64,000 nt of DNA from Saccharopolyspora gloriosae (GCF_022828475.1 NZ_CP059557.1:3457470-3521469); one strand, 5' to 3'; numbered from the stretch's first letter, positions 53,449 through 62,549 are shown. The notes: generated by a model not told the origin, from the letters alone. Numbers and translations are program-made.

Positions 53449-53515
53449 CGTGATGTGAGTGAACGGACCGTTCGTCCCATGTGCTTGGACGAACGGTCCG
53501 TTCACTCACATCACG
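53449..53515. repeat. REP-like hairpin, copy R3
   Basis: A perfect 29-bp stem (53449-53477, 53487-53515) with a nine-base loop contains GAACGGACCGTTCGTCC as in R1 and R2. It lies between the patatin-like gene and the secreted SdrD-like gene, both on the minus strand. Confidence 0.9.
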
Positions 53516-53542
53516 GTGGCCCGCGTTCGGTGCGCCGAGGCG

Positions 53543-53917
53543 CTACCGGATGCCGAAGTCGACGACCGCGTCGACGCCGCCGTAGTTGAAGGTGCCGCCG
53601 ACGGCCCAGGGTGTGGTGCTGTCGTGTCCGGCTCGGTCGATCTGGACCGAGAACTTGCCCTTCGCGGTGATGTCACCGACGTGGTAGTGGCCGTTGGCGT
53701 CGGTGTACGTCGAGATCCCCACGTCGTCGGAGACCAAGCGAACCCCGATCTTGAAGCCGGCTGCTCCGGGCTCGTCGGGTTGGCGCACGCCGTCGGAGTT
53801 CAGGTCGTAGAAGACGACTCCGGACACCGAGCTGGGCGGGGTGTCGGCGTAGGCGGGTGCTCCGGTAACGGCGAGCAGCAGGGGCGCCGCGACCAATGCG
53901 GACAGGACTTGTCGCAC
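53543..53917 (-). CDS. small secreted SdrD B-like domain protein
   Basis: The 124-aa product has a signal peptide (RQVLSALVAAPLLLAVTG, cleavage near APAYA-DT) and one SdrD B-type prealbumin-like domain: SSVSGVVFYDLNSDGVRQPD, YTDANGHYHVGDI and FSVQID. The DLNSDG loop suggests calcium binding. It is probably free in the medium or wall, since no anchor is seen. GTG 53917 has a perfect AAGGAGG upstream. Confidence 0.85.
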   Translation of the reverse strand: MRQVLSALVAAPLLLAVTGAPAYADTPPSSVSGVVFYDLNSDGVRQPDEPGAAGFKIGVRLVSDDVGISTYTDANGHYHVGDITAKGKFSVQIDRAGHDSTTPWAVGGTFNYGGVDAVVDFGIR

Positions 53918-54078
53918 AACATCCTCCTTGGGAGCGGACGGCGAATGTGCCGTCGTGGAAGGGCGTTTCGCCGCACCCGTTCGTCATCGCCTTGACGCCA
54001 CCAAGTTCGGCGAGGTTGCCCGTTCCGGAGAAGAACGTTCACAACGGGCCGTTCGGTCGCTTCCGCTCGGATCGTCGT

Positions 54079-54342
54079 TCAACCGGAGGTGCCGCTCGTG
54101 GCTTGCATACGCAGGGCGAGCAGGCCGCCGATGGCGGGCAGGAACGCGGCGAGTTTCGCTCGTGCGGGGGCCGCGGCGGCGAAGGTGGCGGCGATGGTGA
54201 TCAGGTAGGCGCAGCCGTGCACGGGGCCGGTCGCCGAGGACACCGCGTCCCAGTGCACGGTGGCGAGGTTGACCAGCAGCACCAGCAGGGACGCGGCTTC
54301 GACGTAGGCGGCGGTGCGCAGCGGGCGGAGATCTCCGCGCAT
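54079..54342 (-). CDS. DUF3817 family membrane protein
   Basis: This 87-aa protein has three predicted membrane helices (AASLLVLLVNLATVHW, GCAYLITIAATFAAAA, FLPAIGGLLAL). The pattern AAYVEAASLLVLL and ATGPVHGCAYLI matches DUF3817. Function unknown. It follows the DUF2269-type gene by six bases in the same operon. Confidence 0.8.
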   Translation of the reverse strand: MRGDLRPLRTAAYVEAASLLVLLVNLATVHWDAVSSATGPVHGCAYLITIAATFAAAAPARAKLAAFLPAIGGLLALRMQATSGTSG

Positions 54343-54348
54343 GCCCGG

Positions 54349-54807
54349 TCACGCTCCCGTCGTCGAACCGGGTCGGATGATCATGAGTACGGTCACGATC
54401 GCCCACAGCACGTTGAAGATTCCGGTGCTCATGCCCAGTTTCGCGGGCAACCGGGACGCGGTGAGCGCCTCGGTGCCGGCGGTGAGGTCGAGGGCGCGGC
54501 GTTGCGCGGGCAGGATCGCGGCGGCGAGCACGGCGGCCGCGGCAGCGGTCAGCGCGATGGAGGTGAGCAGCCACGCCTCGCCGAGCGCTCCGAGCTGCAG
54601 TGCGGTCGCGAGACCGAACACGGGCACGGCGATGCCCAGCAGCGAGTACACCCGGCACAGCCGGTGCAGGGCGCGCAGCACGGTGATCGCGCCGGGGTCG
54701 GTGGCGGCTTGGCGCAGGTAGCGGGGGAACACGCTGCCCGCGACGGCGACCGGGCCGACGGCGAGGATCGCGGCGATCACGTGCACGCTGAGCAGGAACT
54801 TCGTCAC
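54349..54807 (-). CDS. DUF2269-like membrane protein
   Basis: This 152-aa protein has four hydrophobic helices, beginning FLLSVHVIAAILAVGPVAVA, which resembles DUF2269 and related proteins, including the conserved His in the first helix. Function is unknown. GTG 54807 has GGAAAGAAG upstream. It is the first gene of a two-gene operon with DUF3817. Confidence 0.75.
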   Translation of the reverse strand: MTKFLLSVHVIAAILAVGPVAVAGSVFPRYLRQAATDPGAITVLRALHRLCRVYSLLGIAVPVFGLATALQLGALGEAWLLTSIALTAAAAAVLAAAILPAQRRALDLTAGTEALTASRLPAKLGMSTGIFNVLWAIVTVLMIIRPGSTTGA

Positions 54808-54975
54808 GGGAGATGTCTTCTTTCCGGTGGGGACGGGAAGAAACCTAGCCAGCGCTGCGCCCGCGCGGCAGTGGCGTGATCGCCGGGAACCACCGGATTC
54901 TCGCCACGGCAGGTGCTGCGGCCAGGTCCGCGGCGCTGCCGGGTGGGTGCGGATCACCGGAGGCGATCTGTGCGG

Positions 54976-55974
54976 TCAGCGGCCCTGGTCCGCGCGGGGA
55001 GGGTGTCGGCGGGCCGAGAGTGCGAGGCGGTCGGCGAGTGCGGTGACGCGGTCGCGGAGCTCATCGGGTCGTTCGATGGCGAAGGGCAGGTCCAGGGAGG
55101 CGAGCACGGCGGGCAGCCAGTCGAGGCGTTCGGCGCGCAGTTCGACGCGGGACCAGTGCCCGGTGTCCATGCGGTCGGGTTCCTCGATGATCGCGACGCC
55201 GGCGGGCAGCCGGGTGCGGATCTGCTCGGTGGTGCCCTGGATCAGCAGGGTCACCTCGTGCCGGTGAGGAGCGGTGGCGAGGCCGGTCAGGACGCGCTGC
55301 GCCGGGTCGAGCGCGGCGGGAGGTTCGAACGCACCGGGCAAGGTCCTCGCCTCGGTGATGCGGTCCAGCCGGAACGTGCGGTCCTCGCCGATCTCGGCAT
55401 CGGTGCCCGTCACGTACCAGCGTTTCGAGTGGGCGACCAGACCGTAGGGGTGCAGGGTGCGTTGGCTGCGGCGGCCGTCGGCGGCGGTGTAGCGGATCAA
55501 GATCGGCCGGTGGTGGCGTGCGGCGTCGGCGATCGGGAGCAGCACGGACGTGTCCGGGACGGCCGGTTCGGCGGCCGAGGCGGTGAACGTGAGGGAGCCG
55601 AGCACGGCGTCGAGCCGGTTTGCGAGCCGCGCGGGCAGCACGCGCCGGATCTTCGCCGCCGCCGTCTCACTCGCCGTGGGCGTGGCCGTGAGCAACCCGG
55701 TTCGGCGTCCTGCGATCAAGCCGAGCAGCACGGCGAGCGCTTCGTCGTCGCTGAGCATGAGCGGCGGCATGCGGTAGCCGGGGGCGAGCCGGTAGCCGCC
55801 GTAACGGCCGCGCACCGACTCGACGGGCACATCGGGGTCGACGAGGTGGTCGATGTAGCGGCGCACGGTGCGTTCGTCCACGCCGAGCCGGTCCGCGAGT
55901 TCGGCGACGGTGCGGATGCCTCCGGATTGCAGGAGTTCCAGCAGGGCGAGCACGCGGGCGGTGGGGCGGGGCAT
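54976..55974 (-). CDS. WYL domain transcriptional regulator (YafY type)
   Basis: The N-terminal winged helix (RVLALLELLQSGGIRTVAEL, LGVDERTVRRYIDHL) is followed by a WYL domain (RRSQRTLHPYGLVAHSKRWY) and a WCX-type C terminus. ATG 55974 is preferred over ATG 56025, because the inverted repeat 55994-56018, a likely operator, would otherwise lie inside the coding region. Length is 332 aa. It is divergent from a VOC-family gene that it probably controls. Confidence 0.9.
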   Translation of the reverse strand: MPRPTARVLALLELLQSGGIRTVAELADRLGVDERTVRRYIDHLVDPDVPVESVRGRYGGYRLAPGYRMPPLMLSDDEALAVLLGLIAGRRTGLLTATPTASETAAAKIRRVLPARLANRLDAVLGSLTFTASAAEPAVPDTSVLLPIADAARHHRPILIRYTAADGRRSQRTLHPYGLVAHSKRWYVTGTDAEIGEDRTFRLDRITEARTLPGAFEPPAALDPAQRVLTGLATAPHRHEVTLLIQGTTEQIRTRLPAGVAIIEEPDRMDTGHWSRVELRAERLDWLPAVLASLDLPFAIERPDELRDRVTALADRLALSARRHPPRADQGR

Positions 55975-55993
55975 GCCCGGAAGTCTCTCGCGA

Positions 55994-56018
55994 ATACCGG
56001 GCGGGTTCTGCCCGGTAT
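55994..56018. promoter_or_regulatory. candidate WYL-regulator operator
   Basis: ATACCGGGC-N7-GCCCGGTAT is a perfect 9-bp inverted repeat between the divergent WYL regulator and VOC genes, 44 bp from the VOC start. Confidence 0.6.
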
Positions 56019-56061
56019 CGGTCATAGCGTGCGGTCACCAGCACAGATCGACCAGGGAGAC

Positions 56062-56463
56062 CTCATGGAGTTCGTTTCGATTCGCATCATCACCGGCGAC
56101 GTGGCTCGGCTCGTCGACTTCTACGAGCACGCCACCGCGGTGCGGGCGGACCGGGCCGGCGAGGACTTCGCCGAACTCAGGACCGCCTCGGCGACGGTGG
56201 CGATCGCGAGTACCCGCACCGTCGGGGTGTTCGCGCCCGGTTCCGCGTCCGAGGCCGCCAACCGCAGCGTCATCATCGAGTTCCTCGTCGACGACGTGGA
56301 CGAGGTGCACCGGAACCTGACCGGTCTGGTGGCGGAGGTCGTCACCGAGCCGACGACGATGCCGTGGGGCAATCGCTCGTTGCTGTTGCGCGACCCGGAG
56401 GGCAACCTCGTCAACTTCTTCACCCCGGTCACCCCGGCTGCCATCGCGAAGTTCGCCCGCTGA
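56062..56463 (+). CDS. VOC family protein
   Basis: This 133-aa protein has the vicinal-oxygen-chelate pattern: VSIRIITGDVARLVDFYEHA at the N terminus and LLLRDPEGNLVNFFTP at the end. Several usual metal ligands are replaced, so it may bind rather than transform a ligand, as bleomycin-resistance-type proteins do. AGGGAG lies six bases before the ATG. It is divergent from the WYL regulator. Confidence 0.85.
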   Translation, partial: LMEFVSIRIITGDVARLVDFYEHATAVRADRAGEDFAELRTASATVAIASTRTVGVFAPGSASEAANRSVIIEFLVDDVDEVHRNLTGLVAEVVTEPTTMPWGNRSLLLRDPEGNLVNFFTPVTPAAIAKFAR

Positions 56464-56510
56464 CCGGGCCGCCACGCGCGCCCCGATCGAGGTGACCGGG
56501 GCGCGGCGGG

Positions 56511-57134
56511 TCAGCGCAGGCGGCGGATCTTCACCGTGCTGTCGATGCGGGTGGTCTCGTTGCCGTCCGGGTCGCGTTGGGTGCGTTCGTGTTCGGCGCA
56601 CACCAGCACGTCCCACTCGCCGTCGGGCAGGCGCAGGGAGTCGACGACTTCCTGCGGGGTGGGGAAGTGCACGTCGGGGTGCGGGTCGGTCTCCCAGGCG
56701 GGCCGGCCGCAGTGGCCTTCGACGAGCAGCACTCCGCCCGGTGCGACGGCGTCGGCGGCCCGGCGCAGGATCTTCTCGCGGGGCAGTTCTCCCCAGGAGT
56801 GCAGGAATTGGGCGGAGACCAGGTCGTATTCGCCGTCGGGGAAGTCGGTGGCGAGATCGATTTCCCGCCACCGGATGCTCAGGCCCCGCTCGGTGGCTCG
56901 TGCCCGGGCGCGTTCGAGGACGACCGGGGACAGGTCGACTGCGGTGACCTGCCAGCCGCGTTCGGCGAACCACAGGGCGTCGCCGCCTTCGCCGCAGCCG
57001 AGGTCGAGGACCCGGCCCGGTGGGAGGTCGGCGACTTCGCCGACCAGTGCGGTGTTGGCTTCACCGCTCCAGAAGTGTTCGGTGCTCGCGTACATCTCGT
57101 TCCACATGTGCGCTTCCGCGGCGCGGTCGCTCAT
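56511..57134 (-). CDS. class I SAM-dependent methyltransferase
   Basis: This 207-aa methyltransferase has motif I VLDLGCGEGGDALWFAERG at about 42-60 and the following acidic-loop strand VTAVDLSPVVLERARA. HMWNEMYASTEHFWSG at the N terminus is typical of the tellurite-resistance/thiopurine-like subgroup. The substrate is unknown. It follows the thioredoxin-reductase-like gene by 25 bp, suggesting one operon. Confidence 0.87.
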   Translation of the reverse strand: MSDRAAEAHMWNEMYASTEHFWSGEANTALVGEVADLPPGRVLDLGCGEGGDALWFAERGWQVTAVDLSPVVLERARARATERGLSIRWREIDLATDFPDGEYDLVSAQFLHSWGELPREKILRRAADAVAPGGVLLVEGHCGRPAWETDPHPDVHFPTPQEVVDSLRLPDGEWDVLVCAEHERTQRDPDGNETTRIDSTVKIRRLR

Positions 57135-57159
57135 GGTCGTCTCCTTCGTGGTGGGGGTG

Positions 57160-58173
57160 TCAGCGGCCGTGGCGGTCGGCGAGGGCTCGTTCGCCGAGGT
57201 CGGGTTCCTGCCCGGCGGTGCGGCGCTCGAGGGCGCGGCGCGTGTCGTGTTCGACGAGGTCGGCGTTGATGGCCGCGGCGGCGCGTGCTCCGGCGGCGGC
57301 GGAGCCGATGACGTTGTCGGTGACGTCGGTGATGTTGCCCGCGGCCCACACTCCGGGAACGCGGGTGGCGCCGGTGTGGTCGACGGGAAGTTGCGCGCCG
57401 ATGACGGTTCCGGCTCGCTGCACGGGTTCGGCGGTCAGGCCGAGCTCGGTCAGCGCGCCGGTGCGGGCGGTGAACACGGGTGCGGCGACCAGCGCGTCGC
57501 AGGCCACCGTCGTGCCGTTGACGGTGACGCCGGTGAGCCGGTCGTCGTCGATGACGAGGCCGGTGACTTCGCCGGGTTCCACGGTGATGCCGCGGGCGGC
57601 GAGGCGGGCGCGGTCTTCGGGGGTCGGGGCGGGCGTGGTGTGCTGCAGCAACGTCACTCGTGGACTCCACTGCCGCCACAGCAGTGCCTGGTGCGGCGCC
57701 ATCGGTCCGGTGGCGAGCACGCCGATGGCCTGGTCGCGGACTTCCCAGCCGTGGCAGTACGGGCAGTGCAGCACGTCCCGGCCCCACCGCGGCGCGAGGC
57801 CGGGAACGTCGGGCAGTTCGTCGACGAGGCCGGTGGCGGCGAGCAGCCGTGTCGCGGTGATCGTGGTGTCGTCGTCGAGGGTGAGCCGGAAACCTCCGCC
57901 GTCGAGGTGGCGGGCGGCGGTGACCGCGTGCGGGGTGAACTCGGCGCCGTAGCCGGTCGCCTCGGTTCGTCCGGTCGCGACGAGTTCGCCGGGTGGGGTT
58001 CCTTCCCGCCCGAGGTAGTTGTGCACGTGGGCGGCGGGTGCGTTGCGGGGGTGTCCGGCGTCGGCGACCAGGACGGTGCGCCGCGCTCTGGCCAGGCTCA
58101 GCGCGGCGCTCGTACCTGCTGCTCCGCCTCCGATGACGGCGACTTCGTAGTGGCCGGTCGTTCGTTCGCTCAT
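57160..58173 (-). CDS. thioredoxin reductase-like FAD/NAD(P)-dependent oxidoreductase
   Basis: This 337-aa protein has an N-terminal FAD motif (VAVIGGGAAGTSAALSLARA), the redox-active CPYCHGWEV at about 135-143 and a late VWAAGNITDV. It resembles stand-alone thioredoxin-reductase-like proteins that lack a partner thioredoxin nearby. GAGGAGG precedes ATG 58173. TTGCCG-GAA-CGGCAA lies about 60 bp upstream. It is the first gene of the pair with the methyltransferase. Confidence 0.88.
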   Translation of the reverse strand: MSERTTGHYEVAVIGGGAAGTSAALSLARARRTVLVADAGHPRNAPAAHVHNYLGREGTPPGELVATGRTEATGYGAEFTPHAVTAARHLDGGGFRLTLDDDTTITATRLLAATGLVDELPDVPGLAPRWGRDVLHCPYCHGWEVRDQAIGVLATGPMAPHQALLWRQWSPRVTLLQHTTPAPTPEDRARLAARGITVEPGEVTGLVIDDDRLTGVTVNGTTVACDALVAAPVFTARTGALTELGLTAEPVQRAGTVIGAQLPVDHTGATRVPGVWAAGNITDVTDNVIGSAAAGARAAAAINADLVEHDTRRALERRTAGQEPDLGERALADRHGR

Positions 58174-58231
58174 GTGGAGTTCCTCCTCTGAGGCGAATAC
58201 TCCACATCCGGCGCGAACATGACAAAGTTTC

Positions 58232-58246
58232 TTGCCGGAACGGCAA
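58232..58246. promoter_or_regulatory. inverted repeat upstream of the oxidoreductase gene
   Basis: TTGCCG-GAA-CGGCAA is a perfect 6-bp inverted repeat about 60 bp before the start codon of the thioredoxin-reductase-like gene and is a possible operator. Confidence 0.35.
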
Positions 58247-58399
58247 AGAGCAGGTTCGGTCGGCCTGCCGTGGCGGGGTGTGCCCGGCCCGGGAACAGTG
58301 CTCAGCGCTTGGAGCGTGTCCCATGTGGTCGCTTTGTGGACCGGCGAGGTGCTGAACGTGGTCGGCGCTGCTGCTGCTCCCGACGGCCGCACGACGGGA

Positions 58400-59686
58400 C
58401 TAGTGGAGGTTCATCGCCTCGATGACGTGGTCCTCGGAGCCGTCGGAGAAGTCTTCCCAGTCCATGTTGGCCAGCGACAGGTTGACCTCCATCTCCACCA
58501 TGGCAGGTGCGGTGGCGCGCTGAGTCTCACCTAGGCCGTCCTCGTCGAGATTGACCACGCACAGGTGGTGTTCGGGCGAGGTCATGGTCAGCTCGTCCGC
58601 CACGATGAGCACGGCCCAGTCGGCGTCCTCGGGTACCAATGCCACCAGTTGTTCCGGTGTCAGCCCGGCGTAACGGGCATCGTTGACCGAGGTCACGTTC
58701 GCGGACGCGGAGAGGTCGCCGTCCCAGTACGTCGCCGTCGCCCGCGCGGCCGCCGCAACCCAGGCGGCGTCATCGGAGAAGTCCGTTCGCACCACCGGAA
58801 CGGATTCGGTGACCGGGAGCGGCGGAATCCCCGCAGGAGCCGCCGGAATCTCCCGCCGCGCCGGTTCCGGGGTTTCCGCCTCCGATTCCTGTTCAGGCCG
58901 CATGGTCCACATGATCGCGCCGTCCTCGTCGACCAGGACGAGTCGCCCGTCGTCGGTCACCAGCATCTCGGAGACGAGGAGAGCGTCCGGGCTCGGCGAA
59001 TCTCCGCCCATCAAGCTGTAGGGATGGTGCGGGAGGCCGTCCGGGCGGCGGCTGAGCAGCTTGCCTTCCGTGGTGAGTTCGTAGCCGTCGCCGGTTTGGT
59101 GGAACACCACCCACAGAATCGGCCCATCGGTGCGGCAGAGGTAGTCGGCGTCGCCTCCGCCGACGACGAACGCGTATTCGCCGTTGTCCGACACCAGCGA
59201 GGCGTTGCGCAGGCACTGCCCCCGCCGCAGCCTGCGGCCGTCCGCCACGTTGTTCCAGCCGTCCCAGCGTTTCGGCGCACGCTCGGTCTGCCACACGACG
59301 TAACCCTCGTGGTCTTTCAGCACGAGCTTGCCCCAGTCGTGGATCATCAGGCTCGCGACCGGTTCGCCCGCCGTGTCGCTCGACCAGCGCCGTGCCCCGT
59401 CGGGGGAGTACACGACCAGGTCGCCGTCTTCCTCCAGCGTCAGGCGGCCCGGCTTGCCGTAGGCGGCGGTGTCGAACCTGGCCGGCGTGTGCCAGCCTAC
59501 GGAGCTCTGGAAGTTGGTCCCGGTGGCCCAGACCGGGAACGAGTCGGCGTTGCGGTACACGACGACGTTGCCGTCGTGCTGGTGCACCACGCTGTACTCA
59601 CCGGTCGGGCAGCCCACGGCTCGGCGGCTCAGCTGCTCACCGGGGCGCAGCACGAGCGCGTAGGAGTTTCCTGTTGTCATGTTCAT
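58400..59686 (-). CDS. B-lectin and DUF6924 domain protein
   Basis: The N-terminal ~265 residues contain beta-prism II lectin repeats with the QxDxNxVxY-like pattern (HQHDGNVVVYRNADSFPVWA, EEDGDLVVYSPDGARRW, GRLVLVDEDGAIMWTM). A Pro/Glu-rich linker follows. The C-terminal ~135 residues match DUF6924: VPVVRTDFSDDAAWVAA, YAGLTPEQLVALVP and NLSLANMDWEDFSDGSED. There is no signal peptide, so the mannose-binding-like domain is cytosolic as read. Function unknown. Confidence 0.82.
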   Translation of the reverse strand: MNMTTGNSYALVLRPGEQLSRRAVGCPTGEYSVVHQHDGNVVVYRNADSFPVWATGTNFQSSVGWHTPARFDTAAYGKPGRLTLEEDGDLVVYSPDGARRWSSDTAGEPVASLMIHDWGKLVLKDHEGYVVWQTERAPKRWDGWNNVADGRRLRRGQCLRNASLVSDNGEYAFVVGGGDADYLCRTDGPILWVVFHQTGDGYELTTEGKLLSRRPDGLPHHPYSLMGGDSPSPDALLVSEMLVTDDGRLVLVDEDGAIMWTMRPEQESEAETPEPARREIPAAPAGIPPLPVTESVPVVRTDFSDDAAWVAAAARATATYWDGDLSASANVTSVNDARYAGLTPEQLVALVPEDADWAVLIVADELTMTSPEHHLCVVNLDEDGLGETQRATAPAMVEMEVNLSLANMDWEDFSDGSEDHVIEAMNLH

Positions 59687-59981
59687 CGTCTAGCACACGG
59701 CTATGACCGGCTCGGATGTGCAAGCGGTTTCCGCATCGAGCCCAGGTGTTCATCGCCCTTCGCGTCGCTGCGACGATCCGAAACGGCGCAAGCCGCATCG
59801 CGGACGAACTCGGCAGAAGGCATGATCGACTGATCGCCGGGCGGTCTGGATGGTGGTCCTTCCGCACCATCCGCGCCCAGGAACCCCGTCTCGACCGGCC
59901 CGGTTCAGCATCGACCGTGCCGAGATCGGGGCCGGCTGAGGCTCCGCGAGTCCCGGCCGGAGGTCGTCGGGCCGAGCACCG
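59687..59981. other. intergenic region
   Basis: About 295 bp between two minus-strand genes show no convincing gene. It probably holds the promoter of the B-lectin gene and the 3' end of the large upstream gene. Confidence 0.3.
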
Positions 59982-62549
59982 TCACTCATAGAGGCCGGCG
60001 AAGAAGTCATCGCCGTCGAGTTCGTAGTCGCTCTTGCCTTCGGCGGCGGTCTTGTTCGCGTTCTTCTTCAGTCGGGCGTTCTTTTCGAGGATCTCCACTT
60101 CTTTCTGCACTTCTTTCTCCCACAGCCTCTTCATCGTCGCGCTCTCGGTGGCGTCGGTGATCGTGATCGCCCGGGTGGCGGCCAGGAACTGGCCGAATCC
60201 CTGCTTTTTCACTACGACGTTGGGGATGCCCGTGCCATCTCCGGTGCCGCCGGCCGCGCCCTCGTACTTGACGTTGGGGTTGGGCTTGAACGCGTTCGGC
60301 TTGGCGCTCGCGGGGGCGCTGATGTACGCGTAGTCGTTCAGGAAACCGAGCAGCTCGGGAGTGATCGGGATTTCGACCACGCACTCGTACCCGGCACCCA
60401 TGTAGGGCACGTTCTTCTGCGGGTCTTTACCTTCGGATCTCTTCTCGGCCTCGGCCTTGACCTCTGCGGCCCAGTTCCTCTCCCGGGAGAGGATGTACAC
60501 GTCCCCCACGGAGAAGACGATCTCGCCGCGTACGTGGCCTTTGGTGTCGAACAGCGCCTCGACCGCTTCGTCGACGTTCTGTGCCTGCGCCGCGATCCGG
60601 TATTTGCCCGCCTCGGCCTTGCTCACCCGGCGGATGAGACGTTTGCCCTGCAGGCGCTGGAGATCGTCGTGCAGCTTCTCGGCCATGCCGGCGCGGTACT
60701 GATTCGTGTTCAGCAGCTCTTCCGGGCCGACTAACGTGGGCGCGGCGGACGGGTCGTCGGAACGCTGCTCCGACCGCTCGAAGTTGGTCAGCCTGTTGTT
60801 CAGGGCCAGTTTTTCGGTGTTGATGAGGTAAGCGTAATCGGACAGTTCTTGGGCGAGGTTCCGCAGCGGCTCGGGGGTGGCCTCCAACGGCCAGAGCTTG
60901 ATCTTGTCGTACAGCTGCTGCACGGTGTCGTCCAGTTCCCGGTCCAGTCCGCTCGGCTTCCTGTCGGCGTCGATCAGATCGATCAGCTGGCGCAACGTCG
61001 CGACCAGGTAGGAATCGCCGGCGGCTTCGATCAACTCGTCCCGCCAGCCGGTGACCACGGTCTTGAGCCGGGTGCGCTGTTGGCCGCCGAGTTCGTGGAT
61101 GTCCCGGAACCAGTCCAGCGCATCAGGGGTGAGAGCGTTCGCCCAGTCGGGCTCGGTGTCCGGTTCGGTGTCCGGGTCGAGGCCTTTGCTCACTTGCCGG
61201 CCGGACATGGCCACCGGCTCCACGTATGTGCGCGCCCATGCGACGCCCGAGCTGATCCGGTTGTTGAGGGCGGCGATGAGTTTCGGACGCTTGGTCTCGG
61301 GCAGGCCGCTCGCGTCCACCAGCTGCTTGATCGTCGCCGGGGGCAGCCGTTTGTCCAGGTCGATGAGGGACTCGGCGAACCTTTCCAGTGGTACGCCGGC
61401 GTAGGGCGAGCCCTTGCTGTGCGGCCCGGTGGACATGCTCTCGATCGTCTTGAAGACATCCGTGGATTCCACGAAGTCACCCGGCGCCTTGGGGGCGCCC
61501 TGGGCGCTGACGTCCATGGCTCCGCCCAGGTCTTGGCGGTACAGGTCGGCGCCGATCTTCATCCAGTTCGGCGGCTTGCGCAGGTCGAAGATGGCCAGCA
61601 CGACGTCCAGGCCGACGAACGACAGGAAGTCCGTCGTGGGGGCGATCTGTGCCGCGTTCAGCCCGTCGGGATCCACCGTCCGGAAGTCGGTGACTTGGGC
61701 CAGGGTCCACTCCGCCGCCGTCTTGTTGCCGGTCGCCACCCAGGCGAACCTGGCCGGGAGTACCTTCGCCCCGGCCGCCTGGTAGATCTTGCCGGTCAGC
61801 ATCTCGGCCAGCATGATCTCCTCGGCCGGCAGGGAGTTGCTCTTCTTGGCCTGCGTGGCTCCTTCGGCCGAGCTCTCGGCGGCGTTTCCGGGTTTCGGCA
61901 CCGTGATCGGTCCCGGAACCCCGTCGGGCGTCAACGGGGTCCGGCCCCGTCGCTGGCTGAATTTGAACACCTTGTCAGTCGCGCCGACCCGCACATGCCA
62001 CGGACGGCTTGATCCGCCTTCGAGCTCACCGAGAAACTCGAAGGCCCCGGGAGCGAAGGTCGGCAGGCCCGCGGCGTTGTCCGGGCTCGACCGGGCCTGG
62101 CCGGGCGTCTGCGCTTGATTCTCGATCGGCGTCGCGGTGTCGTCGTTCGCCCGCTGCACGGAGAACGGCCGGGTGGTGGCGAACGTGTTCGCCTTGGGCC
62201 TCGACGGCTGCTGTTCGCGCGGTGCCTGCGGGGCAGCGGCTTCCGCTGCGCGTTCGAACCGGCCGGACGAGGCGGAGATCCGGCCCGGAGTGCGTAGAAC
62301 GTCGTGGACGGTGGAGCGCTGTAGGGGGTATTCGGTTTGGTGGAGGTCGCAGTCGGGGCCATGCCGGTGCTCCTCCCGGGCTCCTGGGTGCCCGGCCTGG
62401 CGGAGCATCTGGACGACTGCCGCGTTGCCTGCGCTTCGCTGTAACGCGACGAGGCCTGCTAGCGGCGTCCGGGTTGTGGTCTGGGGTCGGCGGGCCGGTG
62501 CCCTGGTCTTCCCTTCCCGCGCCGCCCCTGCCTGGTGTTCGGCGTGCAT
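59982..62549 (-). CDS. large protein with a DUF4157-like N terminus and a kinase-like middle domain
   Basis: The 855-aa product begins with a disordered stretch and then LVALQRSAGNAAVVQML (about 31-47) and LQRSTVHDVLRTPGR, the LQR/GNAAV and VHDVLR marks of DUF4157-type proteins associated with contractile injection systems. At about 165-440 there is a region resembling the HipA/PI3K-like kinase fold, with LPAEEIMLAEMLTGKIYQAA and FDLRKPPNWMKIGADLYRQD followed by LGGAM. Helical and C-terminal regions follow, ending in a Lys-rich helix and DGDDFFAGLYE. It may be an injected kinase-type effector. GGGAGAGG precedes ATG 62549. Confidence 0.7.
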   Translation of the reverse strand: MHAEHQAGAAREGKTRAPARRPQTTTRTPLAGLVALQRSAGNAAVVQMLRQAGHPGAREEHRHGPDCDLHQTEYPLQRSTVHDVLRTPGRISASSGRFERAAEAAAPQAPREQQPSRPKANTFATTRPFSVQRANDDTATPIENQAQTPGQARSSPDNAAGLPTFAPGAFEFLGELEGGSSRPWHVRVGATDKVFKFSQRRGRTPLTPDGVPGPITVPKPGNAAESSAEGATQAKKSNSLPAEEIMLAEMLTGKIYQAAGAKVLPARFAWVATGNKTAAEWTLAQVTDFRTVDPDGLNAAQIAPTTDFLSFVGLDVVLAIFDLRKPPNWMKIGADLYRQDLGGAMDVSAQGAPKAPGDFVESTDVFKTIESMSTGPHSKGSPYAGVPLERFAESLIDLDKRLPPATIKQLVDASGLPETKRPKLIAALNNRISSGVAWARTYVEPVAMSGRQVSKGLDPDTEPDTEPDWANALTPDALDWFRDIHELGGQQRTRLKTVVTGWRDELIEAAGDSYLVATLRQLIDLIDADRKPSGLDRELDDTVQQLYDKIKLWPLEATPEPLRNLAQELSDYAYLINTEKLALNNRLTNFERSEQRSDDPSAAPTLVGPEELLNTNQYRAGMAEKLHDDLQRLQGKRLIRRVSKAEAGKYRIAAQAQNVDEAVEALFDTKGHVRGEIVFSVGDVYILSRERNWAAEVKAEAEKRSEGKDPQKNVPYMGAGYECVVEIPITPELLGFLNDYAYISAPASAKPNAFKPNPNVKYEGAAGGTGDGTGIPNVVVKKQGFGQFLAATRAITITDATESATMKRLWEKEVQKEVEILEKNARLKKNANKTAAEGKSDYELDGDDFFAGLYE

